A stretch of 42,785 nucleotides of DNA from UBA1259 sp964453915 (GTDB lineage Bacteria; Bacillota; Clostridia; Christensenellales; Borkfalkiaceae), in contig CAYVPW010000008.1 in assembly GCA_964453915.1 (NCBI GenBank), forward strand, positions 1-42,785. Reading direction: 5' to 3'. The translations under genes were made by a program, and so were the position numbers. Positions 24,014-31,386 of the stretch are shown piece by piece. Numbering within the stretch: position 1 is the first letter of the stretch; every line of letters starts with the position of its first letter. Below the pieces are notes generated by a model. The model was not told where the DNA came from. It did no database searches and saw only the letters and a list, made by a program, of their open reading frames with translations.

Positions 24014-25438
24014 TTATTCCTTTCCGTTCCAGCAATAAGTACATAAATCACATTCATTTAAGCCTATTGCTTTTATTATTCCTTCTAGTGATTGAAATTC
24101 CAAAGACGTAAAATTAAACTTTTCGCAAATAGCACGCCTTAAAGCCTTGCCGCGTTCCGTTTCGCCGTCAGAATATTCTTTTATATGATTAAACCCTTCT
24201 TCTCCCTCTAACTCCATAATAACTCTTCTTGCGATAAGTTCCATATCGTTAGTCGAGCGAGAAAAGTTCAAATATTTGCAGCCGTACATTATCGGCGGAC
24301 AAGCCGAACGCATATGCACGGACTTTGCGCCGTTTTCGTATAAAAATTCAACCGTTTCTTTAAGTTGCGTTCCACGAACTATAGAATCGTCTACAAACAA
24401 CAAGTTTTTATCCTTGATAAATTCGTGAACGGGGATTTGCTTCATTTTAGCAACTTTAGCCCTGTCAGACTGCTTTTCGGGAGTAAAACTTCTTGCCCAC
24501 GTAGGCGTGTACTTTATAAACGCTCTGGCAAACTTTTTGCCGCTTGCGTTTGCATACCCTATTGCGTGCGGCGTTCCTGAATCCGGAACTCCGCCAACGT
24601 AATCTATATCTTCTGCAGACTTAATTTTTTTATCGTATTCCGCCATTATTTCGCCGTTTCTGCAACGCATTGCTTCAACGTTAACACCTTCGTACGTGGC
24701 GGTAGGATACCCGTAATAACTCCAAAGGAAAGAACAAACGCATTTTTTCTTCCCCGCGGGAGCTAACACGGTAAGCCCTTCCGGATCGATTTTTACAATT
24801 TCACCTGGACCAAGTTCTTTTTCGTCTTCGTACCCTAGTTTTTGATATGCAAAAGATTCAAAAGAAACGGCATAACCGTCTTCGTTTTTGCCTACTAAAA
24901 GCGGAAGTCTTCCCACTCTATCTCTCGCGGCAATTATACTGCCGTTATCCATAAGTATAAGTATGGCGCACGTTCCCTTTATAAGTTCTTGCGCAAACTT
25001 TATGCCTTCTGCAAAATTACCCTTTTGATTGATAAGCGCCGCAACAAGTTCTGTAGAGTTTACCGCACCACCCGTCATTGCGTCGAAATACCCGCCGGAA
25101 GAACTTAAACATTTTTCTATAAGTTCCTCTGCGTTATTTATAATTCCTATCGTAGAAATAGCGTAAGTTCCAAGTTTTGAACGGATAAGCATAGGTTGCG
25201 GGTCGGTATCGCTTATGCAACCTATCGCCGAAGTTCCTTTCATCTCTTCAAAAACCTTTTCAAACTTAGTTCTAAACGGTGAATTTTCGATATTGTGTAT
25301 TTTGCGTTGCAAACCGATTTCTTTATCAAAAGCGGCAAGCCCGCCACGTCGGGTCCCTAAGTGAGAATGATAGTCAACGCCAAAAAACACGTCCGTCATA
25401 CAGTCTCGTTTTGAAGTAATTCCGAAAAATCCTCCCAT
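24014..25438 (-). CDS. purF: PurF-like amidophosphoribosyltransferase lacking the N-terminal cysteine
   Basis: The 474-residue protein has the two-domain layout of glutamine PRPP amidotransferase, which makes phosphoribosylamine, the first purine step. The phosphoribosyltransferase half carries the PRPP motif 'LLFVDDSIVRGTQLKE'. Candidate [4Fe-4S] ligands are the Cys in 'KKKCVCSF', in 'YGCKYLNFSR' and the C-terminal 'CDLCTYC'. The N-terminus reads MGGFFGIT where active enzymes have CGxxGI after processing, so the nucleophilic Cys1 is replaced by Gly. No upstream in-frame Cys is available: the frame meets the purC stop seven codons upstream. The nearest Cys is residue 13. It may use free ammonia or have another nitrogen source. 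I recall similar Gly-starting proteins in clostridial genomes, unchecked here. Confidence 0.9.
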   Translation of the reverse strand: MGGFFGITSKRDCMTDVFFGVDYHSHLGTRRGGLAAFDKEIGLQRKIHNIENSPFRTKFEKVFEEMKGTSAIGCISDTDPQPMLIRSKLGTYAISTIGIINNAEELIEKCLSSSGGYFDAMTGGAVNSTELVAALINQKGNFAEGIKFAQELIKGTCAILILMDNGSIIAARDRVGRLPLLVGKNEDGYAVSFESFAYQKLGYEDEKELGPGEIVKIDPEGLTVLAPAGKKKCVCSFLWSYYGYPTATYEGVNVEAMRCRNGEIMAEYDKKIKSAEDIDYVGGVPDSGTPHAIGYANASGKKFARAFIKYTPTWARSFTPEKQSDRAKVAKMKQIPVHEFIKDKNLLFVDDSIVRGTQLKETVEFLYENGAKSVHMRSACPPIMYGCKYLNFSRSTNDMELIARRVIMELEGEEGFNHIKEYSDGETERGKALRRAICEKFNFTSLEFQSLEGIIKAIGLNECDLCTYCWNGKE

Positions 25439-25456
25439 AACTCTTACATACCCCGC

Positions 25457-26143
25457 TTATTCAAAAAAGAGTTTAGAAAGAGTCATCGGATCAATATATT
25501 TTCCGTCTTTATAAACGCGCATATTGCCGGAAGCAATTTCGTCTATAAGCATAACGTCTCCGTTAGCGTCGTATCCGAATTCAAACTTTATATCGTATAA
25601 ATCAAGCCCCTTGTCTTTTAAGTCGTCCGCAACAATCTTTGTTATCTTTTGCGTCATTTCCTTTATATCGTCGTATTGCTTATCGCTCATAACGCCAAGC
25701 GCAACAAGTGCGTCCTTAATAACTAGGGGATCGCCTTTTGCGTCATTTTTAAATGTCATTTCAACGTATGCAGGAAGGTCTGCTCCTTCTTCTATATAGT
25801 CGCTATAACGACGGAAGAAACTTCCCACTGCTTTATAACGGCATATTACTTCCAAGCCTTTGCCAAAAACCTTTGCAGGCAAAACTTCCATTGTAGTATC
25901 GTTTAAATTTGCATTTACGTAATGAGTTTTTATACCTGCTGCGTTTATCTTTTCAAAAAAGTAAACGGACATACGCAAGTTAACGTCACCCACGCCGTCT
26001 ATAGTAAGTCCCACTGCGTTTTCACCGGGGTCGAACACGCCGTCTTTTCCCGTGCAGTCGTCTTTGAACTTTAAAAGATAATTTCCGTTATCCAAAGCGT
26101 ATACGTTCTTAGTTTTACCAGTGTAAACAAGGTTCTTTTGCAT
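25457..26143 (-). CDS. purC: SAICAR synthetase
   Basis: The 228-residue enzyme joins CAIR and aspartate to SAICAR. The N-terminal 'LVYTGKTKNVYALDNGNYLLKF' is the ATP-binding signature of PurC, and 'LYDIKFEFGYDANGDVMLID' plus 'DEIASGNMRVY' are the family's C-terminal active-site stretches. AAAAGGAG precedes the ATG. It lies 31 bases after purE and 18 before purF. Length is in the bacterial range (about 230-240). The next enzyme of the pathway, adenylosuccinate lyase (PurB), is not encoded in the window. Confidence 0.96.
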   Translation of the reverse strand: MQKNLVYTGKTKNVYALDNGNYLLKFKDDCTGKDGVFDPGENAVGLTIDGVGDVNLRMSVYFFEKINAAGIKTHYVNANLNDTTMEVLPAKVFGKGLEVICRYKAVGSFFRRYSDYIEEGADLPAYVEMTFKNDAKGDPLVIKDALVALGVMSDKQYDDIKEMTQKITKIVADDLKDKGLDLYDIKFEFGYDANGDVMLIDEIASGNMRVYKDGKYIDPMTLSKLFFE

Positions 26144-26174
26144 ATTTTTTCTCCTTTTATATAATAAATTGTTT

Positions 26175-26663
26175 TTATAACGTGTTAATTAAATTTGCAT
26201 CTTTTTCTAAAATCTTTGCAGCATCACTCTTGCGTTTTTCGTCTAATTTTTTTGCAAGCGTTTCGTCTTCTATCGCAAGCATTTGAATAGCAAGCAAGGC
26301 TGCGTTTGCCCCGCCGTTAATCGCAACGGTTGCAACCGGAATTCCGGACGGCATTTGCACCGTAGAAAGCAATGCGTCTATTCCTTCTAAATTAGAAGAC
26401 TTGCAAGGAATACCTATCACGGGAATGGTTGTGTTTGCCGCAAGCGAACCCGCTAAATGCGCAGCCATTCCGGCAACCGCAATTATCGCTCCAAACCCGT
26501 TTTTTCTTGCGTTTAACGCAAAATCGCACGCCTTGTCAGGTGTGCGATGGGCAGAATATATATGTGCTTCGTAAGGTACACCAAAGGACTTTAAAATATC
26601 AACAGCTTTTTGCACTACAGGCAAATCACTGTCGCTTCCCATTATGATTCCAACTTTTTTCAC
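26175..26663 (-). CDS. purE: N5-carboxyaminoimidazole ribonucleotide mutase / AIR carboxylase
   Basis: The 162-residue protein contains the PurE signature 'VGIIMGSDSDLPVV', the active-site 'SAHRTPDKACDFA' and 'AAHLAGSLAANTTIPVIG'. I chose the GTG at 26661-26663 because GGAGG lies eight bases upstream and the N-terminus 'VKKVGIIMGSDSD' then matches the family; the frame's earlier ATG lies inside the leader terminator. As class I PurE it would need PurK to make its N5-carboxy substrate, but no purK is in the window, a common situation in anaerobes where CO2 is plentiful. It is the first gene of the pur-pyr run, directly behind the ZTP riboswitch. Confidence 0.95.
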   Translation of the reverse strand: MKKVGIIMGSDSDLPVVQKAVDILKSFGVPYEAHIYSAHRTPDKACDFALNARKNGFGAIIAVAGMAAHLAGSLAANTTIPVIGIPCKSSNLEGIDALLSTVQMPSGIPVATVAINGGANAALLAIQMLAIEDETLAKKLDEKRKSDAAKILEKDANLINTL

Positions 26664-26676
26664 TTGTAATTCCTCC

Positions 26677-26727
26677 AAAAAAAACAATAAGGACACCACT
26701 CAATCGATTTCGATTAAAGTGATGCCC
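26677..26727 (-). terminator. Riboswitch-controlled terminator before purE
   Basis: On the minus strand GGGCATCACTTTAATCG can pair with CGATTGAGTGGTGTCC (26691-26727, with G-U pairs and one bulge), followed by TTATTG and eight T (26677-26684). Its 5' arm begins with the GGGC of the ZTP aptamer, so ligand-bound aptamer and terminator exclude each other. ZTP binding should therefore allow read-through into purE. Confidence 0.85.
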
Positions 26728-26802
26728 AGACGGTCGGCTTAAAAATAAATCAAACCTTGCTCCTTCGTGGTGCTCCACTTTATATCCGTCAGTTGCAAGG
26801 AA
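26719..26802 (-). ncRNA. ZTP (pfl) riboswitch aptamer
   Basis: The RNA (minus strand) has P1 CCTTGC/GCAAGG (26795-26800 with 26755-26760), inside it CTGACGGAT and the short stem GTGG/CCAC with loop AGCA, then GGAGC. After a linker comes GCCGACCGTCTGGGC, the hallmark 3' domain. GACGG (26786-26790) pairs with CCGTC (26729-26733) as the pseudoknot. This matches the pfl/ZTP class, which senses ZMP/ZTP, i.e. AICAR nucleotides that build up when 10-formyl-THF is short. Its place before a pur operon with purH and fhs is the classic setting. Confidence 0.92.
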
Positions 26803-26823
26803 CGGTATCTTTTTTACGATAAA

Positions 26824-26853
26824 AGTATACCATATATTTTGGGCGATTGTCAA
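26824..26853 (-). promoter_or_regulatory. Promoter of the pur-pyr operon
   Basis: TTGACA (26848-26853) and TATACT (26824-26829) are 18 bp apart on the minus strand. Transcription would begin near 26817, just before the riboswitch P1 stem. It is the only clear promoter I see for the 22-kb pur-pyr run. Confidence 0.8.
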
Positions 26854-26983
26854 ACTAATAAAAGGCTTTATATGCTCTTTTATTTTTTGTGTTTTACGTA
26901 AAAAAAATCATTATTAAAACAGTCCCAAACTTTTTGACACCGAAATTTGACTACATAGCCAAAAAAACGGCTTAAAAACAAGC

Positions 26984-27011
26984 AAAAAACGGGCATTTTT
27001 GCCCGTTTTTT
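26984..27011 (-). terminator. Terminator of tRNA-Pro
   Basis: Stem ACGGGC / GCCCGT (26989-26994 and 27001-27006) extended by A6/T6 flanks gives a strong terminator on the minus strand, nine bases beyond the tRNA 3' end. Between it and the purE promoter (26854-26983) I see only AT-rich sequence without a gene. Confidence 0.85.
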
Positions 27012-27019
27012 ATCAATTT

Positions 27020-27095
27020 TGGTCGGAGTGACGGGATTTGAACCCACGACCTCTTGGTCCCGAACCAAGCGCGCTACCAACTGCGCTACACCCCG
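27020..27095 (-). tRNA. tRNA-Pro (CGG anticodon)
   Basis: The 76-nt cloverleaf on the minus strand has acceptor CGGGGTG/CACTCCG, D arm GCGC/GCGC, anticodon stem CTTGG/CCAAG with loop TTCGGGA (anticodon CGG), the T-arm GTGGGTTCAAATCCCGT and an encoded CCA end. Confidence 0.95.
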
Positions 27096-27098
27096 AAA

Positions 27099-27124
27099 AT
27101 CAAAAAAGCGAATACTTTTTTGAT
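27099..27124 (-). terminator. Hairpin between the alkyltransferase-like pseudogene and tRNA-Pro
   Basis: A perfect 10-bp stem ATCAAAAAAG / CTTTTTTGAT (loop CGAATA on the plus strand) lies 33 bp after the pseudogene's original stop codon. The T-rich arm would serve as the U-tract. It may end the lysC-malic enzyme transcript, or be read through into tRNA-Pro, for which I see no strong separate promoter. Confidence 0.5.
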
Positions 27125-27157
27125 TTATATTTAATTTGTTTTTTGCAACGTTTGTTA

Positions 27158-27469
27158 TTATATAATTTTTTTCACAAAAAAGCAAGGCTTTACGCAATCT
27201 TTTTCGTCAAAAACTACACCTTCGGCTTCTAATAATTTTTTTTGAATGTTTTCGCCGCCGAAAGCAAAGGATTTAGAAACCTTTCACGCTTTGTTCACCA
27301 CCCTAAAACAAGGAATATTTTTTGGATCGGGATTTACGTGCAACGCCCAACCGACCTGCCTTGCCATTTTAGGATTTCCACATTCACAAGCAATCAATCC
27401 GTATGTTGCAACCCTTCCTTTCGGTATTTTTTTAACAACGGAATAAACCCGTTCAAAAAAGCCTTTCAA
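27158..27469 (-). pseudogene. Alkyltransferase-like (MGMT family) gene broken by an in-frame TGA
   Basis: The first 61 codons encode the DNA-binding and active-site part of an MGMT/alkyltransferase-like protein: 'FFERVYSVVKKIPKGRVATYG', 'VGWALHVNPDPKNIPCFRVV' with the PC[H/F]RV site. A TGA (27284-27286) follows 'NKA'. The same frame then continues as 'KVSKSFAFGGENIQKKLLEA', the normal C-terminus, to a TAA at 27158-27160, for 103 codons plus stop. The stop stands where relatives usually have Gly or Asp, so GGA to TGA is a single-base change. TGA is a true stop elsewhere here (pyrI, capF). The gene starts at a TTG directly after the malic enzyme stop. Intact, it would bind alkylated guanine and flag it for repair. 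A sequencing error is possible. Confidence 0.8.
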
Positions 27470-28651
27470 TTACTTTCTTGCAACTCCGGTTTTTCTTGCG
27501 GCGTCTGCAACTGCCTGTGCAACCGCTTTTGCAACTCTTTCGTCAAACGGAGCGGGAATAATATATTCCGCATTAAGTTCTTCGTCCGTTATCAAAGAAG
27601 CAATAGCCTTTGCAGCGGCAATCTTCATTTCTTCGTTTATGTCTTTTGCCATACAATCTAAAGCGCCTCTGAAAATTCCGGGGAATGCCAAAACGTTATT
27701 GATTTGGTTGGGGAAGTCGCTTCTACCGGTACCGACAACCGCCGCACCGGCCTTTATAGCGAGGTCAGGCATTATTTCGGGGGTGGGGTTCGCCATAGGC
27801 ATAACTATTGCGCCCTTGTTCATACTTGCAACCATTTCTTCGGTTAAAAGTCCCGGAGAAGAAACGCCTACGAATATATCCGCACCTTTAAGTGCTTCTG
27901 CAAGGCTTCCCTTTCTGTTAGACTTATTGCTGAATTCAGCAATTTCTTCTTTACTTGCATTCATTCCTTCGGGTCTTCCCTTGTAAATCATTCCGTGTCT
28001 GTCGCACATTACAACGTCTTTAGCGCCCATAGAAAGCATCAACTTTGCTATAGCAACGCCGGCAGCACCTGCACCGCTAAATACAATGTGGCAATCTTCC
28101 CATTTTTTGCCAACTAACTTTAATGCGTTAATGCAAGCGGCAACGCATACCACGGCGGTTCCGTGTTGATCGTCGTGGAAAACGGGAATATCCACTTCGG
28201 GATCTTCTTTTAATCTCTTTTCTATTTCAAAACATCTGGGAGCGGAAATATCTTCTAGATTGATTCCACCGAAGCTTCCTGCTAAAAGTTTAATTGTGTT
28301 AACAATTTCGTCTACGTTTTTACTTCTTACGCAAAGCGGAATTGCATCTACGTTTCCGAACGTTTTAAATAAAACGCACTTACCTTCCATAACGGGCATA
28401 CCCGCTTCCGGTCCTATATCGCCAAGCCCTAAAACTGCGGTACCGTCAGTCACAACGGCAACGGTATTTCCCCTACCGGTAAGTTCAAAAGACTTGTTGT
28501 AGTCCTTTTGAATTTCGATACAAGGTTGTGCAACACCGGGCGTATAAGCAAGAGATAAGTCTTCTCTGTTTTTTACGGGAACTTTAGAAACAACTTCTAT
28601 TTTTCCTTTCCATTCTTTGTGCAATCTTAACGATTCTTTTGCATAGTCCAT
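27470..28651 (-). CDS. NAD(P)-dependent malic enzyme
   Basis: The 393-residue protein is the short bacterial malic enzyme, decarboxylating malate to pyruvate. Signature stretches are 'LAYTPGVAQPC', 'GLGDIGPEAGMPVMEGK', the metal-binding 'PVFHDDQHGTAVV', and the Rossmann motif 'IVFSGAGAAGVAIAKLML'. Cofactor preference cannot be read with certainty. Length is typical for the short form (about 390-410). It lies 31 bases after lysC and probably shares its transcript. In a fermentative Clostridium it would balance C4 and C3 metabolism and supply NAD(P)H. Confidence 0.95.
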   Translation of the reverse strand: MDYAKESLRLHKEWKGKIEVVSKVPVKNREDLSLAYTPGVAQPCIEIQKDYNKSFELTGRGNTVAVVTDGTAVLGLGDIGPEAGMPVMEGKCVLFKTFGNVDAIPLCVRSKNVDEIVNTIKLLAGSFGGINLEDISAPRCFEIEKRLKEDPEVDIPVFHDDQHGTAVVCVAACINALKLVGKKWEDCHIVFSGAGAAGVAIAKLMLSMGAKDVVMCDRHGMIYKGRPEGMNASKEEIAEFSNKSNRKGSLAEALKGADIFVGVSSPGLLTEEMVASMNKGAIVMPMANPTPEIMPDLAIKAGAAVVGTGRSDFPNQINNVLAFPGIFRGALDCMAKDINEEMKIAAAKAIASLITDEELNAEYIIPAPFDERVAKAVAQAVADAARKTGVARK

Positions 28652-28682
28652 ATTTTTATTCTCCTATTCTAGTTCAAAGTTT

Positions 28683-30008
28683 TCAGTCTTTAATAAATGC
28701 TTTATATATGGTGTAAATACATTTTTCGTAATCCGAATTAGACACACCTATTATAATATTAAGTTCGCTAGAGCCTTGGTCTATCATTTTAATATTTACG
28801 CCTTGCTCTGCAAGTGCGCTAAATATTTTTGCCGCAGTACCGGATCTCATCGTCATTCCGTGTCCTACCGTTGCAATTAGAGAAATGTTCTCTATCACGT
28901 GAACGTAATCGGGGTTTACGTTTTCTCTTATTTCAGACACCAACTGCTCTAAAACTCCGTTTTTAAGTTGTTCGGATTCTAAAACGATAGAAAGAGTATC
29001 TATACCGGAAGGAACGTGTTCCACGCCTATTCCGTGATGCTCTACCACCGAAAGAACCTTTCTGATAAATCCTATTTCGGAATTCATCATTGATTTTTCT
29101 ATATATATAACGGTAAAATCCTTTTTACCTGCTATACCCGTGATTATATTATCAGACCCGCTAAGCGTATATTGCTCTGAAGGCACAATCATAGTTCCTT
29201 TATCTTCGGGCTTAAAGGTATTTTTTATGTTTATCGGAATTTTACCTTTCATAACGGGGAAAATCGCTTCCGCATGCAAAACGGATGCACCCATATAGGA
29301 TAATTCTCTCAATTCTTTATACGTTAATTGTTCTATAACTTTCGCTTCGGGAACTATTCTTGGGTCGCAAACCAAAAATCCGCTTACGTCCGTCCAATTT
29401 TCATACAAATCCGCTTTTACCCCGCGCGCTATTATAGACCCCGTAATATCGCTTCCGCCACGACTGAAAGTCTTAATTTTTCCGGAAGAATCTTTTCCGT
29501 AAAAACCGGGAATCACAGCATACTCAACGTCTTCTAAACGGGTTTTAACCTTATCGTCCGTATACTCTTCGTTAAGTCTGCCTTTACTGTCGAATCTGAT
29601 CAATTCTTTAGAATCTACAAACTCTGCGCCCAACAACTTAGACATTATCACAGCAGAAAGATATTCCCCGCGCGAAGCCGCAAAGTCAGCACTCTTGTTT
29701 TCGATCATTTCTTGCTCAACCTTATCTAATACTGCGTTTATATCTAAATCTATATTTAAATCTCTAACTATTTCAGTAAATCTATCGCGAATTATAGCAA
29801 AACTTTTATCGCAATTTCCGTTTTCGTCTATTTCTTTTTGGCATTTATAAAAGGTATCCGTGACCTTAATATCCGTTTTAAACCTTTTGCCCGGTGCGGA
29901 AACAACAACGTATTTTCTGCTCTCGTCCGCCTCTATAATAGCCTTTACTTGTAGCATTGCGTTTGCGTCCGCCATACTTGTTCCGCCAAACTTGCATACC
30001 TTTATCAT
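28683..30008 (-). CDS. lysC: Aspartate kinase
   Basis: The 441-residue enzyme phosphorylates aspartate, opening the lysine, threonine, methionine and diaminopimelate branch. The kinase domain starts 'KVCKFGGTSMADANAM' (KFGGTS at residues 4-9) and includes 'DFAASRGEYLSA' and 'TFSRGGSDITGSIIA'. Two C-terminal ACT units follow ('FTVIYIEKSMMNSEIGFIRK' and 'ISLIATVGHGMTMRSGTAAK'), which usually bind lysine or threonine. The start overlaps the DUF1015 stop by four bases. No lysine riboswitch is present because the gene is internal to an operon. Confidence 0.93.
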   Translation of the reverse strand: MIKVCKFGGTSMADANAMLQVKAIIEADESRKYVVVSAPGKRFKTDIKVTDTFYKCQKEIDENGNCDKSFAIIRDRFTEIVRDLNIDLDINAVLDKVEQEMIENKSADFAASRGEYLSAVIMSKLLGAEFVDSKELIRFDSKGRLNEEYTDDKVKTRLEDVEYAVIPGFYGKDSSGKIKTFSRGGSDITGSIIARGVKADLYENWTDVSGFLVCDPRIVPEAKVIEQLTYKELRELSYMGASVLHAEAIFPVMKGKIPINIKNTFKPEDKGTMIVPSEQYTLSGSDNIITGIAGKKDFTVIYIEKSMMNSEIGFIRKVLSVVEHHGIGVEHVPSGIDTLSIVLESEQLKNGVLEQLVSEIRENVNPDYVHVIENISLIATVGHGMTMRSGTAAKIFSALAEQGVNIKMIDQGSSELNIIIGVSNSDYEKCIYTIYKAFIKD

Positions 30009-31234
30009 TTCGTTATCCTTCTTCCTTCTAAGTAATATCTCTTTTCTATGCCTTCGCCCATAGAAAACGTTTTTCTCGGGAAAGCACCGTTTTTAGAAAC
30101 GTATTTAAATAAATCTTTTTTATCTAACTTTTCAAACAAAATACCTACGGAATCTTTATTTTCGTTTACCAACTTAAATAAATTTTCTTCTCCGTGAATA
30201 TAGTCAACCGTTCCTCCATTTTGTTTGATATAACCTTTTATGTATTCGTCAACGTTTGATATCCCCGTTGGTAAGTCTACAACGCCGTTTTTTACGGTAA
30301 TCTTCCCGTCGTATATCCTTATTTTGCCACCATCTACGTTTTTTAATCCGTCTACAAAATCCAAAACGTTTACACCCTTTATAAACCTAAAAATAGGTTC
30401 AAAATAAATACCTTCGTCGTAAACGTTTACAAGTTCGCAAAGCGCATACCTTGCAGGATGATCTTTTTTATCCTCTTCTTTTAAAGTATTTTTTAGATTG
30501 TTCCAGTGTGTTTTTGCAGTTGCCAAAGAATGGTTTCCGTCACCCACGGCAAACAAAAAATCATCTTCTCTCCCGTATTTATTTACTAACCTTTCTTTAT
30601 CCAAAAGCGCAGCAAATTGCTTAATAATTTCGTCCGCCTGCGGAATAAAATATCCCGCTAAGTGTCCGCCACCCATATTCAACTTGAAATCATAAATCTT
30701 TTGATACTTATCTCTTTCACTGTAAAGTTTTTCCGTTATTTCTCTTTTTTCGTCGTCAAAAAGAACCATAATGTGCGGAAACTCCATAGGCGCATTTTTT
30801 CTTATCTTTAATCTGGGCGGAATACGCTCTTCTATAGTTCCTTCCGTTGCCCTGATTAAAGCACTGCTTTTTTTTGAGTATTCGTACTTTTCTAAATCGA
30901 TTGCGGCAACCAAACCTATTCTTTTATTTACAAAAGGCGTTTCTCTAATTGTTAAAACAAACCCTTCTTTAAGTTCTCTAAAAAAACCGCTCTCTAAATA
31001 AGATTTTATATTAGCGTTTATCTTTTCTATTCTTTTGTCGGGATTGTCTTCTAAATAAATTTCCGGCAAAACCAAATTTAGCGCAGATTTTTTTTCTCCT
31101 ACAAAACCCTTCAACTCGTTCCAGTATTCCGCTTCGCTAGTAAACTGGTCGCACGCAATGCACGCAAACGCTGTTAAATCCGCGTTTTCGTTAGGAATAA
31201 GTATTTTATCTTTTGTTAAGCCCGTCTCTTTCAT
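30005..31234 (-). CDS. DUF1015 family protein
   Basis: The 409-residue protein belongs to DUF1015, recognised by 'ACDQFTSEAEYWNEL' near the start and 'FLFAVGDGNHSLATAK' in the middle; the 'GDGNHS' box is the best-conserved part of the family. The family is cytoplasmic and widespread in anaerobes, often near serine or aspartate metabolism genes, but has no settled function. Here it is translationally coupled to aspartate kinase (four-base overlap) and begins four bases after the 47-aa membrane protein's stop, inside the operon holA-cdaA-orf-DUF1015-lysC. A role in amino-acid metabolism is a guess from context only. Confidence 0.88.
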   Translation of the reverse strand: MKETGLTKDKILIPNENADLTAFACIACDQFTSEAEYWNELKGFVGEKKSALNLVLPEIYLEDNPDKRIEKINANIKSYLESGFFRELKEGFVLTIRETPFVNKRIGLVAAIDLEKYEYSKKSSALIRATEGTIEERIPPRLKIRKNAPMEFPHIMVLFDDEKREITEKLYSERDKYQKIYDFKLNMGGGHLAGYFIPQADEIIKQFAALLDKERLVNKYGREDDFLFAVGDGNHSLATAKTHWNNLKNTLKEEDKKDHPARYALCELVNVYDEGIYFEPIFRFIKGVNVLDFVDGLKNVDGGKIRIYDGKITVKNGVVDLPTGISNVDEYIKGYIKQNGGTVDYIHGEENLFKLVNENKDSVGILFEKLDKKDLFKYVSKNGAFPRKTFSMGEGIEKRYYLEGRRITK

Positions 31235-31238
31235 AATA

Positions 31239-31382
31239 CTAGATATTTATCACCATAACAGTTAAAACGGCAAGTGCCAAAGATAAAAACATTAAGCCTA
31301 CCGTCTTAAAAAATCCGTTAGAGGATTTTTTTACTTTTTCTTCGTTGTTAACAGTTAAATTTTCTCTATCGTTCGTTTCCAT
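31239..31382 (-). CDS. Small single-span membrane protein downstream of cdaA
   Basis: This 47-residue frame is too short for ordinary gene callers but is well supported. Its ATG (31380-31382) lies four bases after the cdaA stop, with AGGAG overlapping that stop, and its TAG is four bases before the DUF1015 start. The protein has a charged N-terminal half ('METNDRENLTVNNEEKVKK') and one C-terminal transmembrane helix ('TVGLMFLSLALAVLTVMVIN'), with almost nothing after it. That is a tail-anchored layout with the N-terminus probably cytoplasmic. In most Firmicutes the gene after cdaA is cdaR, a membrane regulator of the cyclase. Here this small protein takes that place. No homology is claimed. 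Confidence 0.7.
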   Translation of the reverse strand: METNDRENLTVNNEEKVKKSSNGFFKTVGLMFLSLALAVLTVMVINI

Positions 31383-31386
31383 ACGG

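Noticed and set aside
26626..26853. A 75-codon minus-strand frame upstream of purE
   Set aside because: It covers the ZTP aptamer, the terminator and most of the promoter; its composition follows RNA structure, and it has no ribosome site of its own.
26880..27197. A 105-codon minus-strand frame
   Set aside because: It reads straight through tRNA-Pro and its terminator, so it is a shadow of RNA genes.
27284..27286. Selenocysteine or reassigned TGA in the alkyltransferase-like gene
   Set aside because: Relatives carry Gly or Asp at this position rather than Cys, no selenocysteine-insertion hairpin is evident downstream, and TGA ends other genes here.
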